Assembly: GCA_964371075.1 (NCBI GenBank)
Contig: CAYJKN010000004.1
Span: forward strand, 310,001 to 374,000
Direction: 5' to 3'
DNA from: UTCHB3 sp964371075
GTDB lineage: Bacteria; Bacteroidota; Ignavibacteria; Ignavibacteriales; Ignavibacteriaceae
Length of the DNA stretch: 64,000 nt
The notes under the pieces were generated by a model that did no database searches, was not told where the DNA came from, and saw only the letters and a program-made list of their open reading frames with translations. The position numbers were made by a program, and so were the translations under genes. Shown here piece after piece: positions 15,863 to 22,514 of this stretch; position 1 is the stretch's first letter; each line of letters starts with the position of its first letter.

Positions 15863-16462
15863 ATGGATTTAGAGAAGCTTTTAGCGTTCTTAAAAGAAAA
15901 AGAAGCATCTGAAGATGTTGTGAAATTTGTCGAAGCACTTAAACCGGTTACGAGTGAAACGGTGAAGGACTATGTAGAAAATACCGACGAAGGGAAAAAA
16001 CTTCTCCAGAGTTTGACGGATGCCAAGGTTACGAAAGGCATTGAGACTTTCAAAGCCAACAATCTGCAAAAGATTCTTGATGATGAGATTGCAGTTCGCT
16101 ATCCACCGGAAACCGCTGACGCCAAAAGATTGCGGGAACTCGAGAAGAGGATAACCGATCAGGAGACTGTGATCAAAAAGAAGGACTTGTTAACTACGGC
16201 GATTAAAAAAGCGACGGAGAAAGGACTTCCAATTGACATCATCGACAGAATTCTCGGGGAAGATGAAGAATCAACTGAGAAAAATCTAAATCTTTTTGAG
16301 GAGAGTTGGAAAAAAGCAATTGAAGCTCATGTGAATGATAAATTCAAACAAGGTGGACGAGATCTGGGCGGTGCTGCAGGTGGAACTCCACCGGTAGGTG
16401 AAGAGAAAACAGAATTAATGAAGGGGTTAACTGAGTTATTCCCCAAAGCAAACAAAAATTGA
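15863..16462 (+). CDS. capsid scaffolding protein (DUF4355-like)
   Basis: This 199-aa acidic, helical protein starts after AAAAAGGAG. It has a central coiled coil (RELEKRITDQETVIKKKDLLTTAIKKA) and a flexible Gly/Pro-rich linker (GGAAGGTPPVGEEK) before a short C-terminal helix. This matches phage scaffolding proteins, which act inside the procapsid and leave before DNA enters. It lies directly upstream of the capsid gene with nine bases between. No protease is seen, so the scaffold is probably expelled intact or cut by a host protease. Assignment is from architecture and synteny. Confidence 0.8.
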   Translation: MDLEKLLAFLKEKEASEDVVKFVEALKPVTSETVKDYVENTDEGKKLLQSLTDAKVTKGIETFKANNLQKILDDEIAVRYPPETADAKRLRELEKRITDQETVIKKKDLLTTAIKKATEKGLPIDIIDRILGEDEESTEKNLNLFEESWKKAIEAHVNDKFKQGGRDLGGAAGGTPPVGEEKTELMKGLTELFPKANKN

Positions 16463-16470
16463 GGTAAGAA

Positions 16471-17655
16471 ATGCCAAATGTAAGCGGAGTTAGAAGCTCC
16501 AGTAACGCAAACGCAAATAACCAACTTAGAGATGTCGAAAGTATTCTCCAAGTCTTGAAACCATATCAAACTCCCTTCTTGCAATTGCTCTGGTTCGGCG
16601 GTCGTCCGGCAAAACCAGTTGTGAATGCCTTGGGGAAATTCGAATGGTTCGAAGATACCCTTTTCCCACATCAGACAACCGTTAAATTGGCTGTCACAGC
16701 GAGCGGATCTCCCGCTACTCTATCACTCACATCGACTAACTGTACTGACATTACAGTTTTTGGAGTTGGTGATGTAGTTTTGATCGAAGAGACAGATCAG
16801 ATGGCAGTAGTAACATCCAACAACGGAACAACTGTTGTTTTGACACATATTGATGGCTCGACAAGCTTAACAAGTTTGGCTGTTGTCGGTTCTGTGTTCA
16901 AAGTGATTGGTTCACAGAACAACGAGTACAACGGTGTAAGAACGGGTAAATCAACCACAGAAGTTGAGAAATACAACTACCTGACCATCCTCACAGAATC
17001 TGTTGGAACAACTGGTAGAAATCAGGCTGGGGCCGCATACACAAACGGACTTACCCATCCAGAGATGGTCGCGAAAAAGATGGAAGAGATGAAGCTGACA
17101 ATGGAGCGTAACATGCTCTTTTCCAACTCAAAAGGTTACAAAACCGTTGATGGATATCGCCACACTTGGGGTGATGGATTCCTTGGCCGTGTTTCCAGCA
17201 ATGTGAATGGATATTCAACTCTTGATGAAGCTACTTGGGATGCACATCTTCAGGAAGTGTTTGGAAAAGGTTCAAACAGAAGAATCCACATGTGCGGTTC
17301 AAACCAACTCGTCGCAATCAACAAGATTGTGAAAGACTTGTATCAAGTGGTTCCAATCCCATCAGTCTCGGCTTATGGCGTGAATATCACTGAGTACATT
17401 ACTCCTTTCGGAACAGTCGCAATTGTGTTTAATCCAATCATGGACGGAAAGTTCAAAGATTGGGGTTTCACGATCGATCCTGAACTCGTCACACTTCGCC
17501 ACATGGCAGATGACGAAAAAGGAAGCCGCAAGTTTCGTATTGAGGAAAACGTACAAACCCCAGGCACAGACGGAAAACAGGACAAACTCCTGATGGATGT
17601 TGGTCTGCAGTTGGTTTCCGAAGAATGCCACGGCATCCTTAAGAAAACATCCTGA
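16471..17655 (+). CDS. major capsid protein (SU10/DUF5309-like, HK97 fold expected)
   Basis: This 394-aa protein follows GAGG seven bases before its ATG. The N-terminal segment (LRDVESILQVLKPYQTPFLQLLWF) and GRPAKPVVNALGKFEWFED correspond to SU10-like major capsid proteins. Residues ~75-150 form a threonine/valine-rich beta insertion domain, and the C-terminal half contains TSEMVAKK-type helices and the FNPIMDGKFKDWGF region. It builds the icosahedral shell. No N-terminal prohead cleavage segment is evident. It is followed by a strong terminator, which would allow high-level capsid expression upstream. Confidence 0.87.
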   Translation: MPNVSGVRSSSNANANNQLRDVESILQVLKPYQTPFLQLLWFGGRPAKPVVNALGKFEWFEDTLFPHQTTVKLAVTASGSPATLSLTSTNCTDITVFGVGDVVLIEETDQMAVVTSNNGTTVVLTHIDGSTSLTSLAVVGSVFKVIGSQNNEYNGVRTGKSTTEVEKYNYLTILTESVGTTGRNQAGAAYTNGLTHPEMVAKKMEEMKLTMERNMLFSNSKGYKTVDGYRHTWGDGFLGRVSSNVNGYSTLDEATWDAHLQEVFGKGSNRRIHMCGSNQLVAINKIVKDLYQVVPIPSVSAYGVNITEYITPFGTVAIVFNPIMDGKFKDWGFTIDPELVTLRHMADDEKGSRKFRIEENVQTPGTDGKQDKLLMDVGLQLVSEECHGILKKTS

Positions 17656-17672
17656 TCTTAATTGATCTCCCG

Positions 17673-17709
17673 GAGAGGGGCGTCTTGTTTAGGCGTCTCT
17701 CTCTTTTTT
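17673..17709 (+). terminator. intrinsic terminator after the capsid gene
   Basis: A 12-base stem (GAGAGGGGCGTC with GGCGTCTCTCTC, three G-U pairs) and a 7-base loop precede a six-T run. Placing a terminator directly after the capsid gene is a common way to raise capsid over connector expression. Confidence 0.8.
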
Positions 17710-17733
17710 ATAACACAATCCGAGAGAAAAATC

Positions 17734-17943
17734 ATGTCAAAGAAAACAACTTTCATTTCAAAGTACAGAAACTACGGTATATCACTTCCAAGTGGAACCC
17801 GGGTAAAATTTCAAGAAAATATTTTGGTCACCGAGGATCCAGAGGTAATTGCAGAGTTAAAAGCTTCGCGTGACTTCGGTAAAGATTTTAGCGTGGTAGC
17901 CGAAGTTGCCGCAGAAGATACAGTAAAAGGTACGAAGAAGTAA
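17734..17943 (+). CDS. small head protein between capsid and connectors
   Basis: This is a 69-aa protein starting at ATG 17734 after CGAGAG. An upstream in-frame codon (17662) is rejected because it would read through the terminator stem. The sequence has an N-terminal beta segment (TTFISKYRNYGISLPSGTRVKFQ), then EDPEVIAELKASRDFG, and an acidic/lysine end. Small proteins at this place often are capsid decoration or head-completion factors. The family is not recognised with certainty. It lies three bases before the gp6-like connector gene. Confidence 0.6.
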   Translation: MSKKTTFISKYRNYGISLPSGTRVKFQENILVTEDPEVIAELKASRDFGKDFSVVAEVAAEDTVKGTKK

Positions 17944-17945
17944 CA

Positions 17946-18266
17946 ATGGCAATTGTAACTCTTGCAGAAGTTAAGACGCTGCTCTCCATTACCGATTCAA
18001 GTAAGGACGCTCTGATTACAGCTTTGATTCCAATAGTGGAAGATTTTGTTGTAAGACACTGTAACGATGATTTTACCGATGAAGACGGCGTCACAACTTT
18101 CCCAGCCGGGCTTAAGCTGCCGGTCGCACAAATGATAAAAATGCAAATTGAATACAAAGGCGTTGCCGGTTCAACGGTAGGAGATTACTCTGTTTCGTTT
18201 TTTGCCAACATTCCTGACGGAATTCGCTCGATGTTGAAACCTTACAAGAAGTTGAAATTTGTATGA
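17946..18266 (+). CDS. head-tail connector (gp6/gp15-like adaptor)
   Basis: This 106-aa protein starts with LAEVKTLLSITDSSKDALITALIPIVEDFVVRHCN, the characteristic opening of the phage gp6-like head-tail connector family (HK97 gp6, SPP1 gp15). It is mainly helical with an internal beta hairpin (EDGVTTFPAGL). Connectors form a ring below the portal that receives the head-closure protein. It overlaps the next gene (ATGA), which encodes that closure protein, completing the standard order. Confidence is high because motif and synteny agree. Confidence 0.88.
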   Translation: MAIVTLAEVKTLLSITDSSKDALITALIPIVEDFVVRHCNDDFTDEDGVTTFPAGLKLPVAQMIKMQIEYKGVAGSTVGDYSVSFFANIPDGIRSMLKPYKKLKFV

Positions 18267-18589
18267 GCATCGCAGACTTTTTCAAACAAAGCTGTGAACT
18301 TCATTCGGTTTCGAGAACTGTCGATTCAGGCGGTGCGTTTTCTGAGAGTTATAACAAAGTAGGCGATTTTAAGGGTCGGATTAGGCTGTTGCAGGGGCGT
18401 GAGAGAATAATTAATGAAAAACAAGGCTACGAAGCCACACATAGAGTTTATTGTTCTAAGTTGCTCTCTGTGAGTTTGTCAGACAGAATCATCAATGGAC
18501 AGTACACTTTTGATGTCATAAACATTAACTATCTGAATGATGAAGCGGATCATATTGAAATTGATGTCAAGATGGTAACCGATTTATGA
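18263..18589 (+). CDS. head closure / head-tail joining protein
   Basis: This 108-aa protein is beta-rich with the opening QSCELHSVSRTVDSGGAFSESYN and a GRIRLLQGRER segment, as in the Phage_H_T_join (SPP1 gp16-like) family. It plugs the connector and keeps DNA in the head until the tail attaches. Translational overlaps with both neighbours (ATGA) place it in the connector operon. What is odd is the next gene: rather than tail-completion genes, a membrane protein and a lysis cassette follow. Confidence 0.83.
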   Translation: MSIADFFKQSCELHSVSRTVDSGGAFSESYNKVGDFKGRIRLLQGRERIINEKQGYEATHRVYCSKLLSVSLSDRIINGQYTFDVININYLNDEADHIEIDVKMVTDL

Positions 18590-19137
18590 AGCTTTTAGAG
18601 TTGCCGGTGCTTTGGAGTAATACGGAAGAGTTTGATTTGGCCGACATCGAGCCTGATCTGATGTTTGTTAATCCTGATCTCGTCTTTTGTGTTCATGATT
18701 CCACAGAGGTCAAGGGATGTAGCACTATTAGAGATTCATCAGGCACAGGATACATAGTTCCTTTAACAAAAGATGAAGTAAAAAAAAAGCTAACAGAGGT
18801 TAACAGAATGAGTTTCTTATTGTTTTTTATTGCCGGATTATTTAACGGCGGTATGGATATGATAAAGTTCAACTGGAACCGTTTCATATTTCAGACAGAG
18901 TGGTGGCTGGAAAGAGGTGAATGGGCACCGGGTTTAAGATCGTGGTTACTAAAGCATGTCGCAACTATGTTCGCCGGGGGCTGGCACCTGTTAAAGTTTT
19001 TGATGGTGATTACAATTGTTGGGACGGTACTGATATACTCCCCTTTATTTGCTTGGTGGATTGATCTGATTTTGATGTTTGGAGTATTCAGTGCCGGTTT
19101 TATTTTGGGTTATTATTTCCTGTGGAGAAAAAAATAA
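18586..19137 (+). CDS. membrane protein with FlbD-like N-terminal segment
   Basis: This 183-aa protein has two parts. Residues 1-74 are soluble (VNPDLVFCVHDSTEVKGCSTIRDSSGTGYIVPL) and recall small FlbD-like domains (strand, turn, strand, helix). The rest holds hydrophobic segments: one weak (FLLFFIAGLFNGG) and two strong in the last 55 residues (LLKFLMVITIVGTVLIY and LILMFGVFSAGFILGYYFLW), ending in RKK. An internal ATG (18808) could start the membrane half alone. It overlaps the head closure gene and the amidase, so it could belong to the lysis cassette. The fusion of a soluble domain to membrane segments is unusual. No family is securely recognised. Confidence 0.5.
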   Translation: MKLLELPVLWSNTEEFDLADIEPDLMFVNPDLVFCVHDSTEVKGCSTIRDSSGTGYIVPLTKDEVKKKLTEVNRMSFLLFFIAGLFNGGMDMIKFNWNRFIFQTEWWLERGEWAPGLRSWLLKHVATMFAGGWHLLKFLMVITIVGTVLIYSPLFAWWIDLILMFGVFSAGFILGYYFLWRKK

Positions 19138-19790
19138 TGTTAACAAACTTAATACAGCGAATATCTTACAAGCTTATCGGCAAATACCTGAAAGCCGGTG
19201 AATACTATGCGGTTATTTGCACAAAGACTCTCTTGATCTTGCATTTCACCGCTGGCTATGGTGATGCACTTTCTGTCCGGGATTATTTCAATAATCTAAT
19301 CGGAAAGGTGGCCACTGCTTACAGCTGTGGGCGTGATGGTATTATTGTGGAGATGTTTGGCCCGGTTTACTGGGCTATTCACCTTGGTTCTTCAATTTTT
19401 AACGAGATGAGGAGCATAGGGATAGAGGTGGTTAATATTGGGCCTTTGTGGGAAAAAAATGGGCAAATGGTCGATTACTACGGAAATATCTACACAGGTG
19501 GATATATCACTCTGAAAAGAGCTTTCAAGGGTGCTTTCCATTTTGCGACTTTTACAGAAGAACAATATTCAGCAGTTGGGAAATGGGCGGCTGAAAGATG
19601 CGTAGCATTCAACATTAAGCCAATCATTCATACAACTCTTGATTTTATTCCTGAAAATGAAAAGCTTTTAGGCATTGCCACTCATTCCAATTTTAGAGCC
19701 GATAAATTCGACATTGGTCCGGCATGGGATTATGCAAAATTTCAGAAGTATTTCGATGCCGAGTATGCAAGACTTAAGGCGGTCACATGA
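19137..19790 (+). CDS. endolysin, N-acetylmuramoyl-L-alanine amidase (Amidase_2/PGRP)
   Basis: This 217-aa protein has an amidase type 2 core: LLILHFTAG with the first zinc histidine (H36), then YWAIHLGSS, IGIEVVNIG and IATHSNFRADKFDIGPAWD, which carry the second histidine and the K-x-D-x-G-P site with the third ligand. It would cleave the peptide stem from peptidoglycan. There is no signal peptide, so it needs a holin. ATG 19137 was chosen over an upstream GTG because it shares the TAATG junction and has GGAG nine bases ahead. A loop rich in aromatic residues is inserted (KNGQMVDYYGNIYTGGYITL). Confidence 0.85.
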   Translation: MLTNLIQRISYKLIGKYLKAGEYYAVICTKTLLILHFTAGYGDALSVRDYFNNLIGKVATAYSCGRDGIIVEMFGPVYWAIHLGSSIFNEMRSIGIEVVNIGPLWEKNGQMVDYYGNIYTGGYITLKRAFKGAFHFATFTEEQYSAVGKWAAERCVAFNIKPIIHTTLDFIPENEKLLGIATHSNFRADKFDIGPAWDYAKFQKYFDAEYARLKAVT

Positions 19791-20104
19791 AATGGACAGA
19801 ACGCGGACTTAGAAAATATGGTGCGTTTTTAATCAGTCTGTTTGCATACTGCGTGATCTTCTCGGTCACTGTGTTTGGTGGATTTATTGACAGTGCCAAC
19901 ATCCCAATCCTTGCGTTTCAACTTGGTCTGGGAATTGCAAGTGTGACAGGTGTTTTTTTCGCAAGTAATGTTTTATCAAAAAAGGTAAGTGGATATGGAC
20001 AAGGGATTTCTTATTACGACGGGGGTTATCCTACTGTTGGTAGTGGGAGTGTTGGTATGGATGACCGGCAAGAAACCCAATCCCAAAGAAATATGGGATT
20101 ATAA
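19787..20104 (+). CDS. holin-like two-TM membrane protein
   Basis: This 105-aa protein overlaps the amidase stop by ATGA. Two hydrophobic segments (about residues 12-34, YGAFLISLFAYCVIFSVTVF, and 40-62) are followed by a glycine-rich polar tail. Small, two-span proteins directly after an endolysin are usually holins. The last ~36 codons are shared, in another frame, with the start of the next gene, whose membrane anchor they encode. The glycine/tyrosine-rich tail may be a by-product of that overlap. Function as holin is inferred from size, topology and place. Confidence 0.55.
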   Translation: MKWTERGLRKYGAFLISLFAYCVIFSVTVFGGFIDSANIPILAFQLGLGIASVTGVFFASNVLSKKVSGYGQGISYYDGGYPTVGSGSVGMDDRQETQSQRNMGL

Positions 20105-20495
20105 AGAGGGAAAGCCTGACACAGTATTTGTGAAAGGTGATCCAGATACCGTTTATTTCTCCCGGGTGTATGAGAAGATTGTACAAGTGCCGGTAGAAAA
20201 GATTATAAGCTTCGGGGAAGACAGTTCGAAAACGGACACGACGATTAATCTTGATAATGGTACACTGACTTTGGGATTAACTACATATCCAGCGATCGAG
20301 TCTTTAAAACTCGACATCGATTTATTGACAGTTGATCGTGAAATAGTCAGAGTTGATACATTTAAGGTTACACAGGTCGATACTTTGAACATAACAAAAG
20401 AAATATTAATTGAACCGTCGTGGTACGAAACATGGTGGTTTGGGTCCCTTTTAACAACAGCAGTCGGAATCACGGCTATAATTCTGGGTAAATAA
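19995..20495 (+). CDS. spanin-like protein with N- and C-terminal membrane anchors
   Basis: This 166-aa protein has a TM at each end: FLITTGVILLLVVGVLVWM near the N-terminus and WWFGSLLTTAVGITAIIL near the C-terminus. Between them lies a periplasmic-looking stretch with repeated P-D-T-V / V-D-T motifs, D/T-rich and beta-like. It starts 110 bases inside the holin-like gene in a different frame, reminiscent of overlapping spanin genes. Bacteroidota phages carry similar double-anchored proteins in lysis cassettes. No lipobox cysteine is present, so it is not a standard unimolecular spanin. ATG 19995 is favoured (AAAGG nine bases upstream) over GTG 19989. Role in outer-membrane disruption is a hypothesis. 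Confidence 0.5.
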   Translation: MDKGFLITTGVILLLVVGVLVWMTGKKPNPKEIWDYKEGKPDTVFVKGDPDTVYFSRVYEKIVQVPVEKIISFGEDSSKTDTTINLDNGTLTLGLTTYPAIESLKLDIDLLTVDREIVRVDTFKVTQVDTLNITKEILIEPSWYETWWFGSLLTTAVGITAIILGK

Positions 20496-20759
20496 ATGAG
20501 CAAAATTAGTGATGCTTTGGGAAATGCAACAGCAAGTTTACTGGAGATACAAGAGCTGTCAAATCGGTTGGATTCTCTGGAACATGCGGTAAGAGACCTG
20601 ACAAATATTTTGAAAGTCGATCTGCGTGAAACCAAAAAAAAACAAGAGGAACTTTCGGAAAAAGTCGAGAAATTGGAAAACTTTAGGAATATGCTAATTG
20701 GTGCACTCATTCTTTCGAATGTACTTGTCGTTTTGGCAGTTAAGTTTTTGAAGCTCTAA
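20496..20759 (+). CDS. XhlA-like coiled-coil, tail-anchored protein
   Basis: This 87-aa protein consists of a heptad-rich coiled coil (residues ~10-65, LEIQELSNRLDSLEHAVRDL and onwards) and a single C-terminal membrane segment (LIGALILSNVLVVLAVKFL). This is the plan of XhlA-type holin-associated proteins. It begins directly at the stop of the spanin-like gene and its stop overlaps the tail-completion gene (TAATG). It probably helps the holin or anchors lysis proteins at the membrane, by analogy only; no sequence motif beyond the topology supports it. Confidence 0.5.
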   Translation: MSKISDALGNATASLLEIQELSNRLDSLEHAVRDLTNILKVDLRETKKKQEELSEKVEKLENFRNMLIGALILSNVLVVLAVKFLKL

Positions 20760-21154
20760 TGAAAACGGATTGGAAAGTACCTGATCTGCAGGCGATCAAA
20801 CAGAGAGTCGTTGACAAGCTGACACTTGCCGGAGAGATGGTTGCCAGTAGTGCGATCGAAAAAAGCCCTGTCGACTTGGGGAATCTTAGAGGCTCGATTA
20901 CTGCTGAAGTTGATGAATCACAGCTTTCTGTAAAAATTGGAACTCCGGTCGAATATGCACCATATGTGGAGTTTGGGACCGGTGAATTCGCTGAAGGTGG
21001 AGAAGGAAGAAAAGGTGGTTGGTTCTACGATTACCAAGGCGGAAAAGGCGAAAAAGGTGCAAGGTTCACACTTGGTATGAAACCATATCCTTTTTTACGT
21101 CCGGCGCTGTTGGATAATAAGGAAAAGATCAAAGGGGTAATGAATGTTCTTTGA
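20759..21154 (+). CDS. tail-completion protein, HK97 gp10-like
   Basis: This 131-aa protein carries the hallmarks of HK97-gp10-type proteins: an N-terminal helix, SAIEKSPVDLGNLRGSI, then VEYAPYVEFGTG and the C-terminal PYPFLRPAL. The family joins tail to head or completes the tail tube. It resumes the structural order that the lysis cassette interrupts after the head closure gene. It overlaps the next gene by 11 bases. The insertion of a glycine-rich loop (GGEGRKGGWFYDYQGGKGEKG) is seen in many members. The assignment is firm. Confidence 0.87.
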   Translation: MKTDWKVPDLQAIKQRVVDKLTLAGEMVASSAIEKSPVDLGNLRGSITAEVDESQLSVKIGTPVEYAPYVEFGTGEFAEGGEGRKGGWFYDYQGGKGEKGARFTLGMKPYPFLRPALLDNKEKIKGVMNVL

Positions 21155-21542
21155 AATTCGAAAGGAACTATATGAAGAGCTGATAAATGTATTGACAGCT
21201 TATTCCTGTGAGGTCTATTTCGTTGAGGCTCCGGCTGATCAGACACTCCCTTATGTAGTTTTCTCGCATGTGACAGGCGGAGTAAGATGGGACACGATCT
21301 ACAAAGATGATGATATTTACATACAGGTGAATGGTTATGGAAAAGATTTAACAGTTCTTTCCCAGATGCAAGAGGCGATTAGGGCAAGGTTGGATAATAA
21401 TCCAACTTGTCTGGGTAGTGACGGGCTATTAGATGATGGTAGTTTCGTTTACGACATAACAGAGCAAATAAACAGGACGGCCAAGCTTGGTGATGTCTGG
21501 CAGTTCACTTTACAATTTAAAATCACAATTCAAAAAAGTTAG
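21144..21542 (+). CDS. tail terminator / tail completion protein (gp17/DUF3168-like)
   Basis: This 132-aa protein has an EIRKELYEELINVL helix, then PYVVFSHVTGG with strands and an LQFKITI end, typical of the DUF3168/SPP1 gp17 family. Such proteins cap the tail tube and stop its growth at the head end. It lies between the gp10-like gene and the major tail protein, the expected position. Its start is inside the previous gene. Nothing unusual is seen. Confidence 0.8.
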   Translation: MFFEIRKELYEELINVLTAYSCEVYFVEAPADQTLPYVVFSHVTGGVRWDTIYKDDDIYIQVNGYGKDLTVLSQMQEAIRARLDNNPTCLGSDGLLDDGSFVYDITEQINRTAKLGDVWQFTLQFKITIQKS

Positions 21543-21551
21543 AGGCAGAAA

Positions 21552-21929
21552 ATGGCAAAAGTAGCTGGAAAAGCAATTGCATTAAAGTTGGGAGCAGTTC
21601 CAACCGAAAAAGCGGTGATGGATGTAAAAATGACACAACAGGCGGATGAGATAGATGTTACAGATACGATGAGTGCCGGTGACTCGAAAGAGTATCTCAC
21701 AGGACTTGTAAACAGATCTATCACTTTCGGTGCATGGTTCAAAGACGACGACGCAGATCCTTTGGAAGTTGGTGACACATCGGCGTTTGAGCTGGTGATT
21801 GGTGGTAAGAAATTCAGTGGCAATTTGGTAATTACCGCCGCTGATGTTGATGCACAACTTTCAGATGCTGTTAAGTACTCTTACACGGCAAGAATCACAG
21901 GTGCAGTCACTTTTGGGACAGCAAGTTAA
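21552..21929 (+). CDS. major tail tube protein
   Basis: This 125-aa protein is beta-rich with MAKVAGKAIALKLGA, a DVTDTMSAGDSKEYLTGLVNRSITF segment and a KYSYTARITGAVTF end, matching TP901-1/SPP1-like major tail proteins. It forms the tube through which DNA passes. It starts after AGAGGCAG. It is directly followed by the frameshifted tail assembly chaperone genes and the tape measure gene, the universal siphovirus order. The length is at the short end of the family. Confidence 0.85.
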   Translation: MAKVAGKAIALKLGAVPTEKAVMDVKMTQQADEIDVTDTMSAGDSKEYLTGLVNRSITFGAWFKDDDADPLEVGDTSAFELVIGGKKFSGNLVITAADVDAQLSDAVKYSYTARITGAVTFGTAS

Positions 21930-21930
21930 T

Positions 21931-22293
21931 ATGAGCGTTTTTGTGAATATTAGAGGGCTTAAATTGAAAATAAAACAACGGAAGGCCCTCGATGTTATAC
22001 GACTTGCAGAATATGTTCGGAGGAACTCTGAATCGCAAGATCCGCCGAATCAGGTATTTCAATATGCAATGATAGTAAGTGACAGTCTTAAGCTGAACGC
22101 GAATGATCTACCATGGTGGCGAGTTATTACGAAGTGGCGCATAAAGAGAGCAGTGAAAATCCGAAATATTGCGGCATCCTTCTCACTTTCAGAACTTGCA
22201 GACATGACCAAAGAGGTTCTTATTGTAGAAGGGTTGTCAGAGACAGAGTTTGAAGCTCTTAAAAAAAAAGTGATGGAGATGGACGAGATGTAA
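21931..22293 (+). CDS. tail assembly chaperone, short form (gpG-like)
   Basis: This 120-aa helical protein begins at ATG 21931, one base after the tail tube stop. An upstream in-frame codon lies inside the tail tube gene and is rejected. The sequence ends ALKKKVMEMDEM, where KKK is encoded by nine consecutive A residues (22261-22269), the site of a likely -1 frameshift. Position between tail tube and tape measure is diagnostic for the G/GT tail chaperones, which coat the tape measure during tail assembly. The protein itself has no sequence signature that I recognise. Confidence 0.75.
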   Translation: MSVFVNIRGLKLKIKQRKALDVIRLAEYVRRNSESQDPPNQVFQYAMIVSDSLKLNANDLPWWRVITKWRIKRAVKIRNIAASFSLSELADMTKEVLIVEGLSETEFEALKKKVMEMDEM

Positions 22294-22514
22294 CCGATTA
22301 TGAGCTGTGTGTATCCATCGTAATGAGTTTCTTCCACATAGAAGAAGACAAAACATTGGATATGGATATCAGCTCGTTTAGGAAACGAGTTTCAGACGCA
22401 ATACAATTGGGTTCCTTTCAGGCGGGTGGCGGGCTTGAGCTTATGGATAAGGACTTAAAAATTCAGATGGAATATGAGGAGATGAAAAGGATTTGGACAA
22501 AGGAGAATCAATAG
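21931..22514 (+). CDS. tail assembly chaperone, -1 frameshift product (gpGT-like)
   Basis: Ribosomes slipping back one base on the A9 run (22261-22269) leave the short frame and read AGT GAT GGA GAT GGA CGA GAT, then continue without a stop to 22514. The product would have about 194 aa: ~113 shared residues and ~81 new ones (including SFFHIEEDKTLDMDISSFRKR). The second frame alone has an ATG at 22323 but no clear ribosome-binding site, which favours frameshift expression. This matches the conserved G/GT mechanism of long-tailed phages. The T-part ends just where the tape measure gene begins. Confidence 0.72.
22261..22269 (+). promoter_or_regulatory. slippery A9 run for -1 frameshift
   Basis: Nine consecutive A residues read as AAA AAA AAA in the chaperone frame. 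A -1 slip keeps full pairing in both tRNA sites. The -1 frame is open from here to 22514. Confidence 0.7.

Noticed and set aside
17662..17733. N-terminal extension of the small head protein
   Set aside because: It would include the terminator stem after the capsid gene; ATG 17734 has a better context.
20153..20710. 185-codon minus-strand frame in the lysis cassette
   Set aside because: It is opposite two short genes with TM and coiled-coil patterns, and is serine-rich as expected for a shadow frame.
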